A DNA stretch of 64,000 nucleotides, taken from assembly GCF_050948215.1 (NCBI RefSeq), contig NC_135165.1, positions 1,290,501 to 1,354,500 on the forward strand. The letters run 5' to 3'. Each line of letters starts with the position of its first letter. The first letter of the stretch is position 1. Under the pieces are notes generated by a model that was not told the DNA's origin, did not search any database, and saw only the letters and a list, made by a program, of their open reading frames with translations. Position numbers and translations under genes: made by a program. The stretch comes from Halictus rubicundus (taxonomy: Eukaryota > Arthropoda > Insecta > Hymenoptera > Halictidae). Below are positions 1-12,716 of the stretch, one piece after another.

Positions 1-1090
1 ATCTCGCCGCAGCTCGTTGTCCCGGTTCAGATTTCTGTTTGTTCTACTGGGTGATCAAGTATACCGCGGAGAACGGAATGTTAACTCACGATCATTTTTA
101 TTGTCGCAGAAAATGTTCCGTTCGAACAACTTTTACCGACGCTTCATTCTGTTGTTTCAATTGATCGAACGCGAAATAATTAATCCGATAACTAACAGCC
201 CGGCCACCACGCTCTTCTAGTTATTTATGGAGTTATCGACCACCCTGTATAAATATTTTAGTGATCACTTTTATTTCGGTGGACCTGGACGCAACGGGAC
301 TGGAGAATTTTTGAACCTCGAGCGTTTCTGCGGTATTTTCTCGCCAAAAAATTTAGAAACGAGTACAAGTTGAGAAACTGAAGTTATCCCTTGCGAAGGG
401 TTGATCGTATTCGGGATCGAACGATAGTCTGCACCGATCGATTCGCGTCTCTTTCGATGAATCCCTGTCGCAAGCAGCATCGTTGGCATCGAACCTGTTA
501 ATCTTCCAGTTCGCTGCTCCGCCACCTGTGCATCGGCCACGTTTCCATGGTTCGTTGGATTTCATGGTCGCCTTGCACAACCCTTGCCCCGCGTTGTTGT
601 TCACCGCGAGCGAGCCTTCGATCGGGTATCGGTGATGCTTCTGCAAGGTCCGAAGGGCCACCGAAGAAAGCCGCCATTCTTCGCGACCCTTCGCCACCGT
701 CTGATTCAGAGCCGCCCTCTCGATTCCCATGTCCCTTCTTCCATTCGTCGCTCCCTTTCGATCATCGCCGGGTATCCTGGGATTCTTCGCGATCCACCCG
801 AGCTCTCGTATACCGAGCGGTCTGGGGGGTTGCAAAACTTTTCCGAAACACCCTCGACGGACTCCTTCCGTTCAATACCTCGCGGTTATCGATTAACCGA
901 TAGCTGGAGCAGCTAACGAGCCTCCGGAAACTACGGCTAGAACCGTCCAAGTTCCAACTCTCTGCTCCCCGAGGGTCTCCCAACGTTTTCAGCGACTCCC
1001 TTTCATCGCCATCGACGGTACACTCTGTCCACGTTCGCCCAATTTTCACAACCATTCTTCCAGTAGTTCTCGAACTTCCAGATCCCCGAA

Positions 1091-1174
1091 TCAGCTGGAA
1101 TCACCCGAGTCCAAAGTGCTTCCTAACATTATTACTCCAAATATCCCTAGATCTATCAGCTTGAATCACCCGAG
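1091..1174. repeat. Short degenerate tandem repeat
   Basis: TCAGCTGGAATCACCCGAG (1,091) recurs as TCAGCTTGAATCACCCGAG (1,156), period 65. Looser relatives of the flanking CCAGTAGT and TCTACGT words continue to about 1,420. Confidence 0.5.
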
Positions 1175-1726
1175 CTCCAATTATTTCCAAAATCCCGAAA
1201 TTTCTACGTCTCTAATTTAGGACCACCTTCAGCTACAACCATCCCAGTAGTATCACAGCTCCTCGACATTTGTTAGCAGCCTCTCTTCAGCAACCCAGCA
1301 ACCCCGAATTTCCTCTATATCTCCAAAATGTCTACGTTCCCAGTAGTACTAGTCAAGCACATCGAGCAGCATACCTCCGTCTCAATAATCGAACCTCCCC
1401 TACGATCCCCGAATCCCCAGGGCTGGGAGAACGCATCGAGAGTTAAAAATCCACGTAGCGCACCGTCTACCGCTCCGTCGACCCTGTTGGGGGTCACGAC
1501 CCACAGGTTGCGAACCCTGGATCCAGCTCCAGGATCCCCATGATCGCCGCCGCCGCCTAGCCAACGAGTTAACGTCACACGATCTCGGGTCGCGTTTCCC
1601 GCGTCTGCGCGTCGTCGCCGGGATTTTTCCTCGGCTCACCCCTCCTGTCCCCTCGCCCCCGCCACCGTCATGCTCCCCGGACGACCTAGCGAACTCCGGT
1701 CAACCCTGGCACATCCGGAAGACGCA

Positions 1727-2110
1727 GCAGTCATTGCCTTCGGCGATGCCTCGGGTTCGGCGCTTGCGTGTCGCGGACTCCTCGGTTTGTCTGCGTTCAC
1801 GCGATTTTTCCACCGACGTCGCCCCTGTCCCCTTTTTGTCCGACGGGGCGCTCATTTTTTTCTCCTCCTCTCTCAGCTGTGCCGCCCCTCTACGACCCCC
1901 GACGACGACACCGGGGGTAGAGGGTGCAGTCATTGCCTCGTCGCGACGCCTGCGCGAAACCTCGCGAGCCCGTTCTCCGTCTCTTTTCGTCGTACCGGGG
2001 TTTCGCCGCCACCCCCGCGATTTTCCCGCCCCTTCTCACCCCTTCTCGGACCGAGGAGAAGCGACGGCAGCAGCGCCGGGGGTGGCCGTAGGGTGCAGCG
2101 ATTGGCGGCA
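1727..2110. repeat. Degenerate long-period repeat in GC-rich sequence
   Basis: GCAGTCATTGCCT occurs at 1,727 and 1,926, with a relative GCAGCGATTGGC at 2,095, each followed by GC-rich CGACGCCTCG-like sequence and C/T-rich blocks. Periods are about 199 and 169 bp. Open frames here follow the composition and are not believed. Confidence 0.35.
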
Positions 2111-3046
2111 GCGCCTCGGCCCGTCAGTTTAGTTACCGCACCACATAAAGGCATTGCGTTGTAGACACCGTTATACCCGCAACATTCTTACCATTTGCTT
2201 CTATATACATATATCTCTCTCTTCATTTCTGACAACCCTTTAAATTCGAACAAAAAACATAACAAAAACTGCGTTCGTACAGCATCTGTATATTGTCAAG
2301 ACTTCTTCGCCGTCCCTCACCGATCTTCGTATCTTCTCTATACATATATATATATACACTCCGACGTATATATATATATACATGTATATATACATTGTAC
2401 ATATATGTATATGTATACACGTACGATATTACCGATAATACTCTCGCTTTTCTCCCGGCCACGTGTAAGTTAAAACGGAAAAGCAAAAATTCGCGAAAAA
2501 ACGAAATCGTTGAGTAAACACGACGTCACCGCCGCCGCCGATACGAAGGAATAAACATCGTGTGTATTATACATATATGTGTGCGGGCGTGTAAACCGAC
2601 GACGCTGCTACGCCGATTAAAACGATCGCGTGTTTGGAAAACCACGTCGTCGCGAGGGAACTCGACTTTCGCGATCGATCGGTCAAACGGGCGAACGGAG
2701 AAAAACCTCTCTCTTCCACGTGCGTCCTTATGATTTCGTTGCTCGCGAGCCTGGACCACCGTTCCTCGATCGTTCCCGCGTCGTCCCGTTCGGCACGATC
2801 GACGTGCGATCGACGAGCGTCGAGATCGGCCAAACCGATCGAGGAAGACTGAAGAGAGGAACGCGGGTGGTGCTCGCCGGCCGGTATCTCCTCGGTGAGA
2901 CGATCTCTCTCGGTGCGCGAAATTTGTGATCGAAAATCAATCAACGATTCGTCGTCTTCGTCGTCCTCGACATCTTCTGGAAGATCCTTGCGAGAAGAGG
3001 CACCTGCGGAAAGAAACGAGGAAGTGGTAGAAGGGAGAGATCGCGC

Positions 3047-3084
<38 letters not shown>

Positions 3085-5414
3085 GAGAAGGAGAGAGAGA
3101 GCTTAGTGTCGGCCGGTGGGAGTGAGAGAGAGAGAGACGCACCGCGGAGGGTGTGTTCCGCGATTTTCCTTTCGCACCCCGTGCACACGGGACGTCGAGG
3201 AATCAAAGTGTTCCGCGTGCGAACGGATCCTCTCGATCGCGTTCGGTCTCGCGTGATCTTTCGTCGGTACTGTTCGATCGATCGATTATCGGCGCGTCGA
3301 CGATCGGCCAAACGGGAAAAGGACAACTGTGACAACTGCGCGTCATCTTTCGGTAATTTCGCCATCGAAAACCGTTTAAATAATTAAACGAGAAACACGC
3401 GCACGTGGTCGTTCTAAAGTTGAAAACAACAAGACGCACGGGGATCAGAATTAAACGAGAACCGGCGGCGGTCGATAAAAACACCGGACATAATACAAAT
3501 CTGTACCGATAATACGTCGACGGGATTAAAATAGTAAATGATAATCTAGTAACACGTTTATTAAAAAAAAGAGAGAAAAAAAAAGAACGCAAATAAACCG
3601 GCGTCGTTTCGTTCTACGCCCAGATATCGGCATCCTCCAACCACTGATTTTCATCGTTAACCGGTATGTTCATTTGTTTCTTTACTTTCGTTGCTTCTGT
3701 GAATCTTCTGACACGTTCGAATTTATTATTATCGTTCTATTCTTGTTCTCTTGTTCTCTATTTATTGTTGTTATTGATTACCGTTATGATTGCAAGCGTT
3801 TATTATTACATTATCGATCTATCTCTCTGTGTACCATATTCTCTCGATCTATGTGTTTTTTGGTGGGCGCGCGCAATCAGTCCGCCGATCATTAAATGTA
3901 ACACGTTCGCCCTCCCCCCCCCCCTCTACCCCCACCACCGTCGGCTGCCGGAGGATCCTCGACACAGGACCATCTCGAAGGATCCTCTCGGCGGCCGCCA
4001 TCATGCTATCCCGATCCTGTTTCGTACGCGATCCCATGGCCGACGAAACGTTGCTTTCGGTTCGACCGACTTTTCTCCGTCGTCGAAATTATTTTTCTGC
4101 AGCCGAAAAATTGATCGAATATTTCGAAAACCACGAATTCACGATTACTCGATTTACTGGCAACACGAAACTATATTTTCTACGCTCGTCGCGGTAGCTT
4201 CTGCTACGCGGTAATTTCGAACCTTATCGAGTGTGACAAACAACGTGTTCTACGCATCAACCATTGAGTGAACTATAGTGCCACCCGTGCAATTTTAATA
4301 ACCTCGAGAAAAAGTAGAACTGTTTGTCGATTCAAACGTTTTCCGATTTGCTCGAACAATTTCACATTTCGCAGGATCCTCTGCTAATAGAACGCGTGCT
4401 AATTGTATGTTCTCTGTAAGAAAATATAAAAGTCGAAATGGGATTCGAACGTTGCATAAATGAATTGAGTTGTTGCGCTTTGAGGGTCTGAAAAGTTTGC
4501 TCAAGGTTCGGAAATGTGCATGACCTTTGTCGTTCGACACGTTCGCAGTCTGACGAAACAATTTTTGGAATACAATCGTAGCTAGAAACGGGAAAGGGGT
4601 GAATTTTTTAAATAGTTCCACGGTTTTATATTTTACCCGTTGATTCCAATGCATAAAATCAGCACGGTCTCGGAACTTTGCGACGCACGCAATCGATGTG
4701 GCGAAATGCGCTAAAAACATTAGTCGGGAAGCCATTTTGAAACCGACGAGACGACTCCGCAGTCCTCGAAAGTTCTACGAGGGGAGAAGTTTTCTCGTAG
4801 AATTCCGAGGCTGGGAACGTCGACGGTGAATGTGTCGATGCTCTCGAAATTCGTCGATGATTTCGCGAAGCATCCCTGGAGCTGGTAGCATGATCGGGCG
4901 CGAGTAACGACGGTCGGAGGGCCGGAGACGGCAGTTTATCGACGAGCGGAGAATGTATCGGCGCGGCGGACGTTTTCCACGGCGCAGTATCGCGACCCAG
5001 AGAAGTTTGGGCGTGGCAGCCGAAAGCAACAACGGCCAGGAGATCCCGCTGCCATAGTCTCGCGGCTTCCCCTTTCAGTTCGAACCCTTCCGCGCCTTTT
5101 CCAGCCCCGCAAACCGAGTCGAACAGAGACAAGAAACCAAAAAAGAAAAAAAGAAAAGAAAGAAAGGAGGATGAATCGAGTGGGAGATAAGTTCGGTAAG
5201 AAGAGAATGATGATGATGACGACGGTGGGAGTGTGTGCGAGGGGGTCAAGCAGATCCAGGATGCAGCGACTGGCACTGCGGGTCCTCGTCAAGGACAAGC
5301 AGGAAGTCTCGAGAGGGACGCTTCCGTCCGCGATGACGATGGCCTCGATCACAATGGTGCGTGAGAGGGACAAAGGGGTGTTAGATAATTGACGACGTGG
5401 AGAACGTGTTTCCC

Positions 5415-5417
<3 letters not shown>

Positions 5418-5452
<35 letters not shown>
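5418..5452. repeat. (GA)n microsatellite
   Basis: Uninterrupted GA dinucleotides. Inverse-complement (CT)n tracts follow at 6,229 and 6,434 on the same strand and could pair with it in RNA. Confidence 0.9.
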
Positions 5453-5454
<2 letters not shown>

Positions 5455-6228
5455 TCGGTATCGCTTCCTTCCGTTTTCTGTCCCGTGTAACGATTTTTCG
5501 TTCCGCTCGAAACGAAAAAAGTAAAGAGAAGAAAGAGGGCTGGGGAGGGGTAGGTTAGCGCGGTTTTCGTTTCTCCCGTGAACCTAGGATGTCCGCGGGA
5601 AGCGTCCGAAATTCTAGATCCCGGGTCCCCCGACAGCTGTAGCCACTTCGCGGGACAAGAACAATCGTTTTGCTGGGAGACAATGGCGCGCGGGGGTGGG
5701 ATTCTCGAAGAAGGGAGAAAGAAAGAAAAATGTACTCGAGGAGGAGGGAGAGAGTCGAGCGGCTGTGCTGGTCCAGCTCTCGCTCTGGCCATCCCTACGA
5801 AAATTCCCTGGCCTGGCCGCTGGAAATATCAAAGATTGACCGAGGGTTGCACGCTCGGTAGGAGGATGATAGGGCGGAGGGAAACGCAGGGGCGAGATAG
5901 AGCGACGAGGACAGAGAGCGAGAGAGATAGAGTGAGAGAGAGAGAGAGAGAGGTAGCTTTCTCCCTCTGGAATGAAAGAGACCGGGTCTAGCTGGCAGGG
6001 GAGGCTCGTATTGATCGTTCCTGGGTCCATGTGACGCGCCTGCGTTTTGCCGTGGGGTAAAATCGTAGCGAGGGTAAACTACGAGCGGGAGGGTGGCAGA
6101 AAGAGAGAGCCGGAGGGTGAGCGAGAGACCGCTACCGCCGGGGTTCATATACCCCCGGGGCAACTGCAACGTTCCACCGTGCCACCGACCAATCAATGGA
6201 GCTTCTCTACCTTTCTCTGCCTCTCCCC

Positions 6229-6271
<43 letters not shown>

Positions 6272-6430
6272 CCGCTACATCCGTCATCCTTTTTCTCTCG
6301 ATCTTCCCGCGTTTCGCCGCTCTTCGTCCGTCCTAATACGATTGCACCGCATACACGGTCACGCGTCCCCCCTTCGAGACACGTATTAACATCCTGTCTC
6401 TCTTTCCTCTCCCTCTGCCTCCGCTCTCCC

Positions 6431-6516
<86 letters not shown>
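6229..6516. repeat. (CT)n microsatellite cluster
   Basis: Two long CT tracts (6,229-6,269 and 6,434-6,516) separated by C/T-rich sequence. They create long Ser-Leu or Arg-Glu open frames that are artefacts. Confidence 0.9.
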
Positions 6517-6520
<4 letters not shown>

Positions 6521-6808
6521 CTTGTCTCCTTTCACCGAGAACCGCACCGGCGATTCATCGAAACCTCGTTCGAGCTTCAGACCAACGAGGATCATCCCGG
6601 ATGCAACCGATAGCCATCGCTAGACAGAGGATCTTTATTACCGTAGTCCTGTGTCGAACAGGAATCAATAGGAAAACAATATTCCAACCCTTCGCTGTCG
6701 CAACTTTAAAACCAAGACATCTCCAGTCACACGTTTTCTGCCATCTTTTTTATTTATGCAGGCGAAATTGGCTCGGGGTTACTCGCGCTGAAATTTTTTC
6801 GCAATTTA

Positions 6809-7011
6809 TTAACACTAGGTTCACGGAGCATTAAAACTGAGTATTTTACATTACTTTATAAAAATGAGAAGAATGTGTCCATCCAAGTTTTCAGCCATTT
6901 TTTAAACAATATATACCTAAGAAAATAGGTTTGTTGAGTAATTCCACAATAATCGTAAATGAAAAATATTAGAACCCGTCATTTTGACGGGACCCGTAAA
7001 CCTAGTGTTAA
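6809..7011. mobile_element. TTAA-flanked miniature inverted-repeat element (203 bp, piggyBac-like)
   Basis: The ends TTAACACTAGGTTCACGG (6,809-6,826) and CCGTAAACCTAGTGTTAA (6,994-7,011) are inverted repeats with one mismatch, including the TTAA target site. A subterminal palindrome CCCGTCATTTTGACGGG lies inside the right end. The AT-rich interior has no ORF. The TTAA target is typical of piggyBac elements. It shares end design with the element at 23,235. Confidence 0.75.
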
Positions 7012-10000
7012 ACACGTACAAGTTCAGCGATTCAAACATCGATTCGAATAATTCAATTGCGATTGGCTCAACTGTTACAAACTTAGCGTAACCACAATTC
7101 GGAGCAGTCTTCTATGAAAATATACTTGCAAATTGCTTCTACATTGCAAGCGAGGTGAAAGAAGTTTTTTCACACAGTGTTCCACAGAGGATGAATGATT
7201 GTATAAGCTTAAGGTCATTGTTATGTTAAAAATGCGCAGCGATCTTCGATACCGTGCGTCCGCGATTAAGGGTTGATGTCCTTTTTCATTCAGCCGCAGT
7301 GCTCTGCGAAGGTGGTAATTTTCATCGACTAAAAAAACATGAATTCGCACGACGAAGGTCCGCAGTAACAGCCATTCCCCGGTCATTGACTTTTCTCCAA
7401 GCTGAATTAATGACCACGGCTTTTCCCGGCCGCAGTTCCGAAACTATGCTCGTTTTCGCCTAGCGAATTTTGTCGGTGCACGAGGGAGGACGCGTTGATT
7501 CGTCGCTTTGCGTGTACGAAGTCGAGGAGAGAGCCCCTCTATCGATTGCCAGCTTTCGTTTCGAGGTTTCGTTTAACTACTCGATAATTGCCTCATTCGA
7601 GTTTCATCGAAATTCCGTTCTCTATCCTTGTCTCTCGTTTCGTGATCGTTGCGCGCACAGAGACGCTTCACGATCCGGTAATAGTAACTCTTCTAATTTT
7701 TATCAACCAACCAGGTCAATTATTATCCTCACGATTTTTACGCCGTGTTTGAAAGTTAGACTCTTTATATTCCGTGTACCGATCTTTGCTTTAAAAGCTC
7801 TTCGAACTCTTCCGAATATTCGACTTTGTGTAGTCTTAAATTACACACTTGAAGGGGTTTCAGTAAATTTTTACAACATTTTTGAAATTCTTTTTGTCCT
7901 AGCTTATCCGTAGGGGCAGTGTCGCCAGATCGAGACTTGACCACCCACCCTAATTTCCCCTTCTACCGCGCTGTTCCCCACGCGGCCCAGTCACGTGACG
8001 CGTTCCTGGCAGAGAGAGAGAGAGAGAGAGAGGGGGTAACTTTTTCCCCTCGATTCCCTCCCCTCACTTGGCGACACTGCGGGTTTGAGAAGTGCAAATT
8101 TCATTCAAGGCATATCATGCGATAAATCTTGCGATTAACGTGAATAATATTGACTGTGTCGTTCGCCGGAGTTTATTATATTATTATTTATTCGTCACGG
8201 ACAGAACAGCGAGGCGACAACGAGGAGAATTTTGTCGCTCGATAAAAGTTGGTCGAGCGACACGAGGCGATCATCTCCGCCGGTGTTTCCATTGTTTACC
8301 TTACATAATCACTCTTCGTGGACTTCGCGAGTCGTAGGGTTTCCTCGGCGATACGATCATTGCCTCGCAAGTGGAGGGGAGGGAGAGAGAAAGAGAGAGA
8401 GAGAGGAGAGGCGAGGCGATCGTACCGAAAGCCGCGCGCGGACACTTGGTTGGAAACGGGCGTGACAGTGTGCGACACCGTTGTCGACGATCGATCGATC
8501 CAGCCTTAATTAGCATGCCGATTACCGGCTCGCTCGATCGATCGATTCTCGCCAGGAGAACGGCGCGGCGGCCGCCGTGTTTCGCTGTGTTTTCGCCGTG
8601 TTACACGCGACAGCGCAGATGCGTGTGTCCGTTTGAATCCTCCCTCCGCACCCTATTTCCACGCTGCCGACGATATTCAGGCTACCCTTGCGGTGTACAT
8701 GCCACTCTCGAAATTGTACAATTTTTCTGCACACGGCCTCGGCTATTTTTTGCCACATTTTACCTCGAGTCGCGCGCGGAAACCGCCTCGCGTCCCATCA
8801 ATTCTTTAGTCGTGGAACGGCCCGAAATACGCTTCCGCGACGGCTGGCGAGATCGACGAATAAATTATAAATAATTCATTAACGAGTCATCGATAATTTC
8901 CCGTGCCTTACGAAATATTTTTACTTGTTTGAAGGGGATGGTCGAATTTCTAATAAATTTCTCTACGAGAGGGTGGAAGATCGATGACTTTTATATTTTC
9001 GAGCCAACCTGAAGGACTTCTCGTGAAATATTTTCGTACGTAACCGACGGAATATGTTGTGAAACATATTTCTGCAAAGAAGAGGACTATTTTAGTCCTG
9101 TAAAATATTTTCCTACGAGTAGATCTCGGTTCTACAGTGAGGTTGGAAGAGCAAACGCTAGAACGATCAATATCGAGTGGAAAGTCGATGTTCCTCGTGT
9201 TCCCGTCGAGGATTCGGGGCTCGGTCGGACTTGGAACGGGTGCGAAAGGTATCGACGAGCCTCGCCGGGGGTTCAGCGACCCTGGAAAAACTTGACGAGC
9301 AGAATTATTGCTCCCGTGGCGGATAGGGCCTCGGCGTAGCGACGAAACCGTGCGGGACGACGCGCGCGTCGGATCGATGACGGAGGTGGGGCCGGCCCCC
9401 GAAAACGAGCGTGGCTTCGACAGCTGGATCATGACTAAACGAAAAGAGGGTACCGTTGCCGCGGCCTAGACGATTGTCAATCGCGTCGCCACCCGGGGAA
9501 TGATTCACGATCGATGCCGGCCACCTTTCGATCCTTAATCTCGTTTAGCAGAACCGCCGCGCCGCGGCCATCTTTCACGGAGCCGCTTGAAATCCGACAG
9601 ATGGCTGGGAATATGCTAATTGGCGCCCCGTTTCCCGGTTCGGAGTAGTTTTAAATCGTCCATCTCTGCGAACGCAGAACCTTGCGACGCTGAGGACATC
9701 GCTGAAGTGTTCGATTGATTGCTGAACGAGTCCTCGGTCTTACGTGGAATTCAGAGAATTATTTATTCCAGACTTGTCTGTCGATGAGGAATCATTGTTT
9801 CTCGAAGCCAGCGAACGAAGGAATCGATTCGATGAGGAAGGGATCGCCACCGAACCGGACCCTAACCGGCAATGCCGTGACCACTTCCTGCCGGTGTTCG
9901 CGGCGCTGGTTTCAAAGCTGCGGACATAATAGCGGCTCGATCGCATATGCGTCTGCTACGCGTCCTTATTTCTTTTTTTTTTTTTCCCCGCACACCGTTA

Positions 10001-10779
10001 CGCATCTGTTACACACAAGTCCCGTGCCCCGGGTCCCAGCCTCTCTCCCTTCGCTCCCGCGCGACTAGACAATGTCGTTTATGGCAGTGGCCGGGGCCGG
10101 TGACTGACGTTGTTGGGTCCGGTCATGTTCGCCGCACGCGAGGACCCCATTCCCTTTCCCTTTGAAAACTGGGTGGTTCCAATAAGCGGGGAAAAAGCTT
10201 AGATCGCTCGAACGTGTCTGAACGAGTTATTTGATTAAAGTTTCAATATATAATCGTTGGAACGTCTAAAAAGAATTAACGGGGGAAAACAGTAAAGATT
10301 ATTAGACACAGTCTGGGCTTCAACGGTGCCGAATTGATTGCATTCGGGGACAATTATGCGAGGCGTTCTCCGTTCGCATGCTCGTACCAGAGAATGCCGC
10401 TCGGCGAGCAACCGCGTCCGATATCCACGGATGCCTCTCCGCTTTGACAGATCGATCACGTCGCTCGTTTCCAGGGATCCGCGCGCACCAGCCTGAGACA
10501 GGCTTTTCCGTATACCGCGCACCCGCGTATATTTATAGTGTTTACACGCGGATGTATTTATAATTTCACCGGTGGACAGTTGGTGCACGCAACCGGCGAG
10601 TCGCGCGGAACGATTACGCTCGCACGAGTTCAGCAACTCCGTGGAATCCCGGTCGTCCGTCCGGGCTACCGGTACACTTTATTTCATCGTCACGCGCGAA
10701 AGGGAACGTAAACATCGTGTTCCTCCGCTGACCGGCTTGGTTCGGAGCCTGACGAACGATGCTCCCCCAAAAAAGTAGC

Positions 10780-11296
10780 CATCGACTTCTAGAAACATGT
10801 TCGTGGTTATTTGTGGCCATTCCTGGCTAGAAAGTGGCTATCCGTAGCTATTCGCAGCTCGAGGATGAATAGAAGTAGCCGTTCGTGGCTATTCGCGGCT
10901 CGAGCATGGCTAGAAGTAGCTGTTGGTGTCTAGAAAGTAGCCATTGGTAGCTGGAAACTGACTACTGATACTTGTCCGTAGCTCAAGGATAACTACAGCT
11001 AACTGTTTGTAGCCGATTGGCGGGCGTAGCTGTTCGTGGCTTGAAGACGATTCGAAGTAGCTAGAACCGTAGCCAGTGCTAGCTGAGAAATAGCTGTTGA
11101 TAATTATCCTAAAGCTATGAACGAGTCCCTCAAGCGGGGATTGTTGGTAGCTGGCTTGAGGATAACTAGAAGTAGGTTGTTAGAAAGTACTTGGGGGTAG
11201 CTATTAGTATTTATTGGTATATTGAGCGCAGCTACAAGTGTCCATCGCTGTGTAGAAGGTAGGCTACCGATATCTATCGCTGCTTCAACACTTCGA
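10780..11296. repeat. Degenerate short tandem array of AGTAGCTGTTCGTGGCT-like units
   Basis: Variants of GTAGC-TATTCG-TGGCT and CTAGAAGTAGC recur every 20-60 bp. Units are too diverged for a clear period. The array adjoins the better-ordered repeats at 11,529 and probably shares their origin. Confidence 0.6.
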
Positions 11297-11527
11297 ACGC
11301 CCAACTAGAAACCCCGAAAATTCCATAAAATCAAAGTAAGTTATTTAATGAAATGAAAATTGCAAAAAGTTACATGTATGATAACGAGTAATCCTCCAAC
11401 TTTCTTGCATGTAACAGATCCTAATCAAGTTTAGTAGAATGAATAGATCATCGTAAAAATTAATTTTAAAACCGGCACAAATAATTCCGTCACCCACGTA
11501 CGGGTGACGCGGCGACGAACGTGTTAA
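11297..11527. mobile_element. Partial TTAA-type element interrupting a tandem array
   Basis: An AT-rich segment, unlike the flanking GTAGCTAGAAG repeats, ends with the subterminal palindrome GTCACCCACGTACGGGTGAC and a tip AACGTGTTAAA, the layout of the other TTAA elements here. A matching left tip was not found, so the left boundary is approximate and the element is probably truncated. Confidence 0.4.
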
Positions 11528-11528
11528 A

Positions 11529-12080
11529 GTAGCTAGAAGCATCTAGAAAGTAGTCACTAGTGTCTTTCCTTTGGGGGTGTCCACAGGTATCTATTGCTGC
11601 CTGGTACCTTATCTATCAATGTTTCAAAGCAGCTAGAAGCATCTATCGCTGTCTAGAAAATAGTTACTAGTGTCTTTCCTTTGGGGGTGTCCACAGGTAT
11701 CTATTGCTGCCTGGGAGGTACCTTGTCCATAACTGTTTCATAGTAGCTAGAAGCATCTATCGCTATCTAGGAAGTAGTTACTAGTGTCTTTCCTTTGGGG
11801 GTGTCTACAGGTATCTATTGCTGCCTGGGAGGTACCTCATCTATCACTGTTTCAAAGTAGCTAGAAGCATCTATCGCTGTCTAGAAAATAGTTACTAGTG
11901 TCTTTCCTTTAGGGGTGTCTACAGGTATCTATTGCTGCCTGGTACCTTATCTGTCGGTGCTTTGGGGTAGCTAGAAGGACCTACCGTTATCCAGAAAGTG
12001 GTACTGGTATCTTTCCTTCAGGGGTGTCTATCTATAGCTGTCTAGGAAATAGCTATCAATTCCTCTAGCTCCAGCGCTCA
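11529..12080. repeat. Tandem repeat, about five copies of a 100-114 bp unit
   Basis: Units start with GTAGCTAGAAGCATCTA or close variants at 11,529, 11,629, 11,743, 11,857 and 11,967. Each contains TAGTGTCTTTCCTTTGGGG and TATCTATTGCTGCCTGG in order. Copies 1-4 are very similar; copy 5 is diverged. No ORF runs through the unit. Confidence 0.85.
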
Positions 12081-12674
12081 CCACCGGTATCTCCGCTTCG
12101 TCACCATCTTGACGGTGCTTGGAACGGTCTATTGCCAGGTAGAATCTACCGGTGCGTAAGGGGTAGCTACCGCGGGGCGATCCCGACAGAACTTTCTCGG
12201 TGATTCATAGCGCCGGCGTGGTTCCGTGTCTTCGGCGAGCTGCGTAAAACGTTCTCGCGTGGCTCGTTGTCGTGACGCAAGACGGAGGAGCGGAAACGAA
12301 TTCCTGAAAACACCGGGTCCCCGCGGTTATTGGCACGACCGCCAAGTGTTGGCCCGGCTCTGTTTCGTCAGCGTCGCATAATTTTGGCCCATCGTCATTT
12401 TCGAGACCGGCCTCTCCGATCTCTGGCTCTCGGAGCCAGGGTAAGGTCAGGGATATGCCAGCTTTTTTCGATCTCCTCGCTCCCGTCCTCTCGCGGCGCG
12501 TTCCTCTGCGCTACGACTCCCACAACTTCCGGAAGAAGCGCCCCACAGGAAGAAGAAGGTTAAACAGTTGGAGTACTTCACGTCTCCAAGAGTTGAACTA
12601 GCTAAACCGGACCCAGATTATTCATAGATAACTATCTGGTTGAGAACGCTGCATTTTTCTTTCTCGACGTGTAT

Positions 12675-12716
12675 GTTCAATTAAGGTACGGTGATGGCTC
12701 TCTCCCTTAATTGAAC
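12675..12716. repeat. Perfect 12-bp stem hairpin
   Basis: GTTCAATTAAGG (12,675-12,686) and CCTTAATTGAAC (12,705-12,716) with an 18-nt loop. The stem is too short for a typical pre-miRNA. It lies in otherwise unannotated upstream sequence. Confidence 0.6.
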
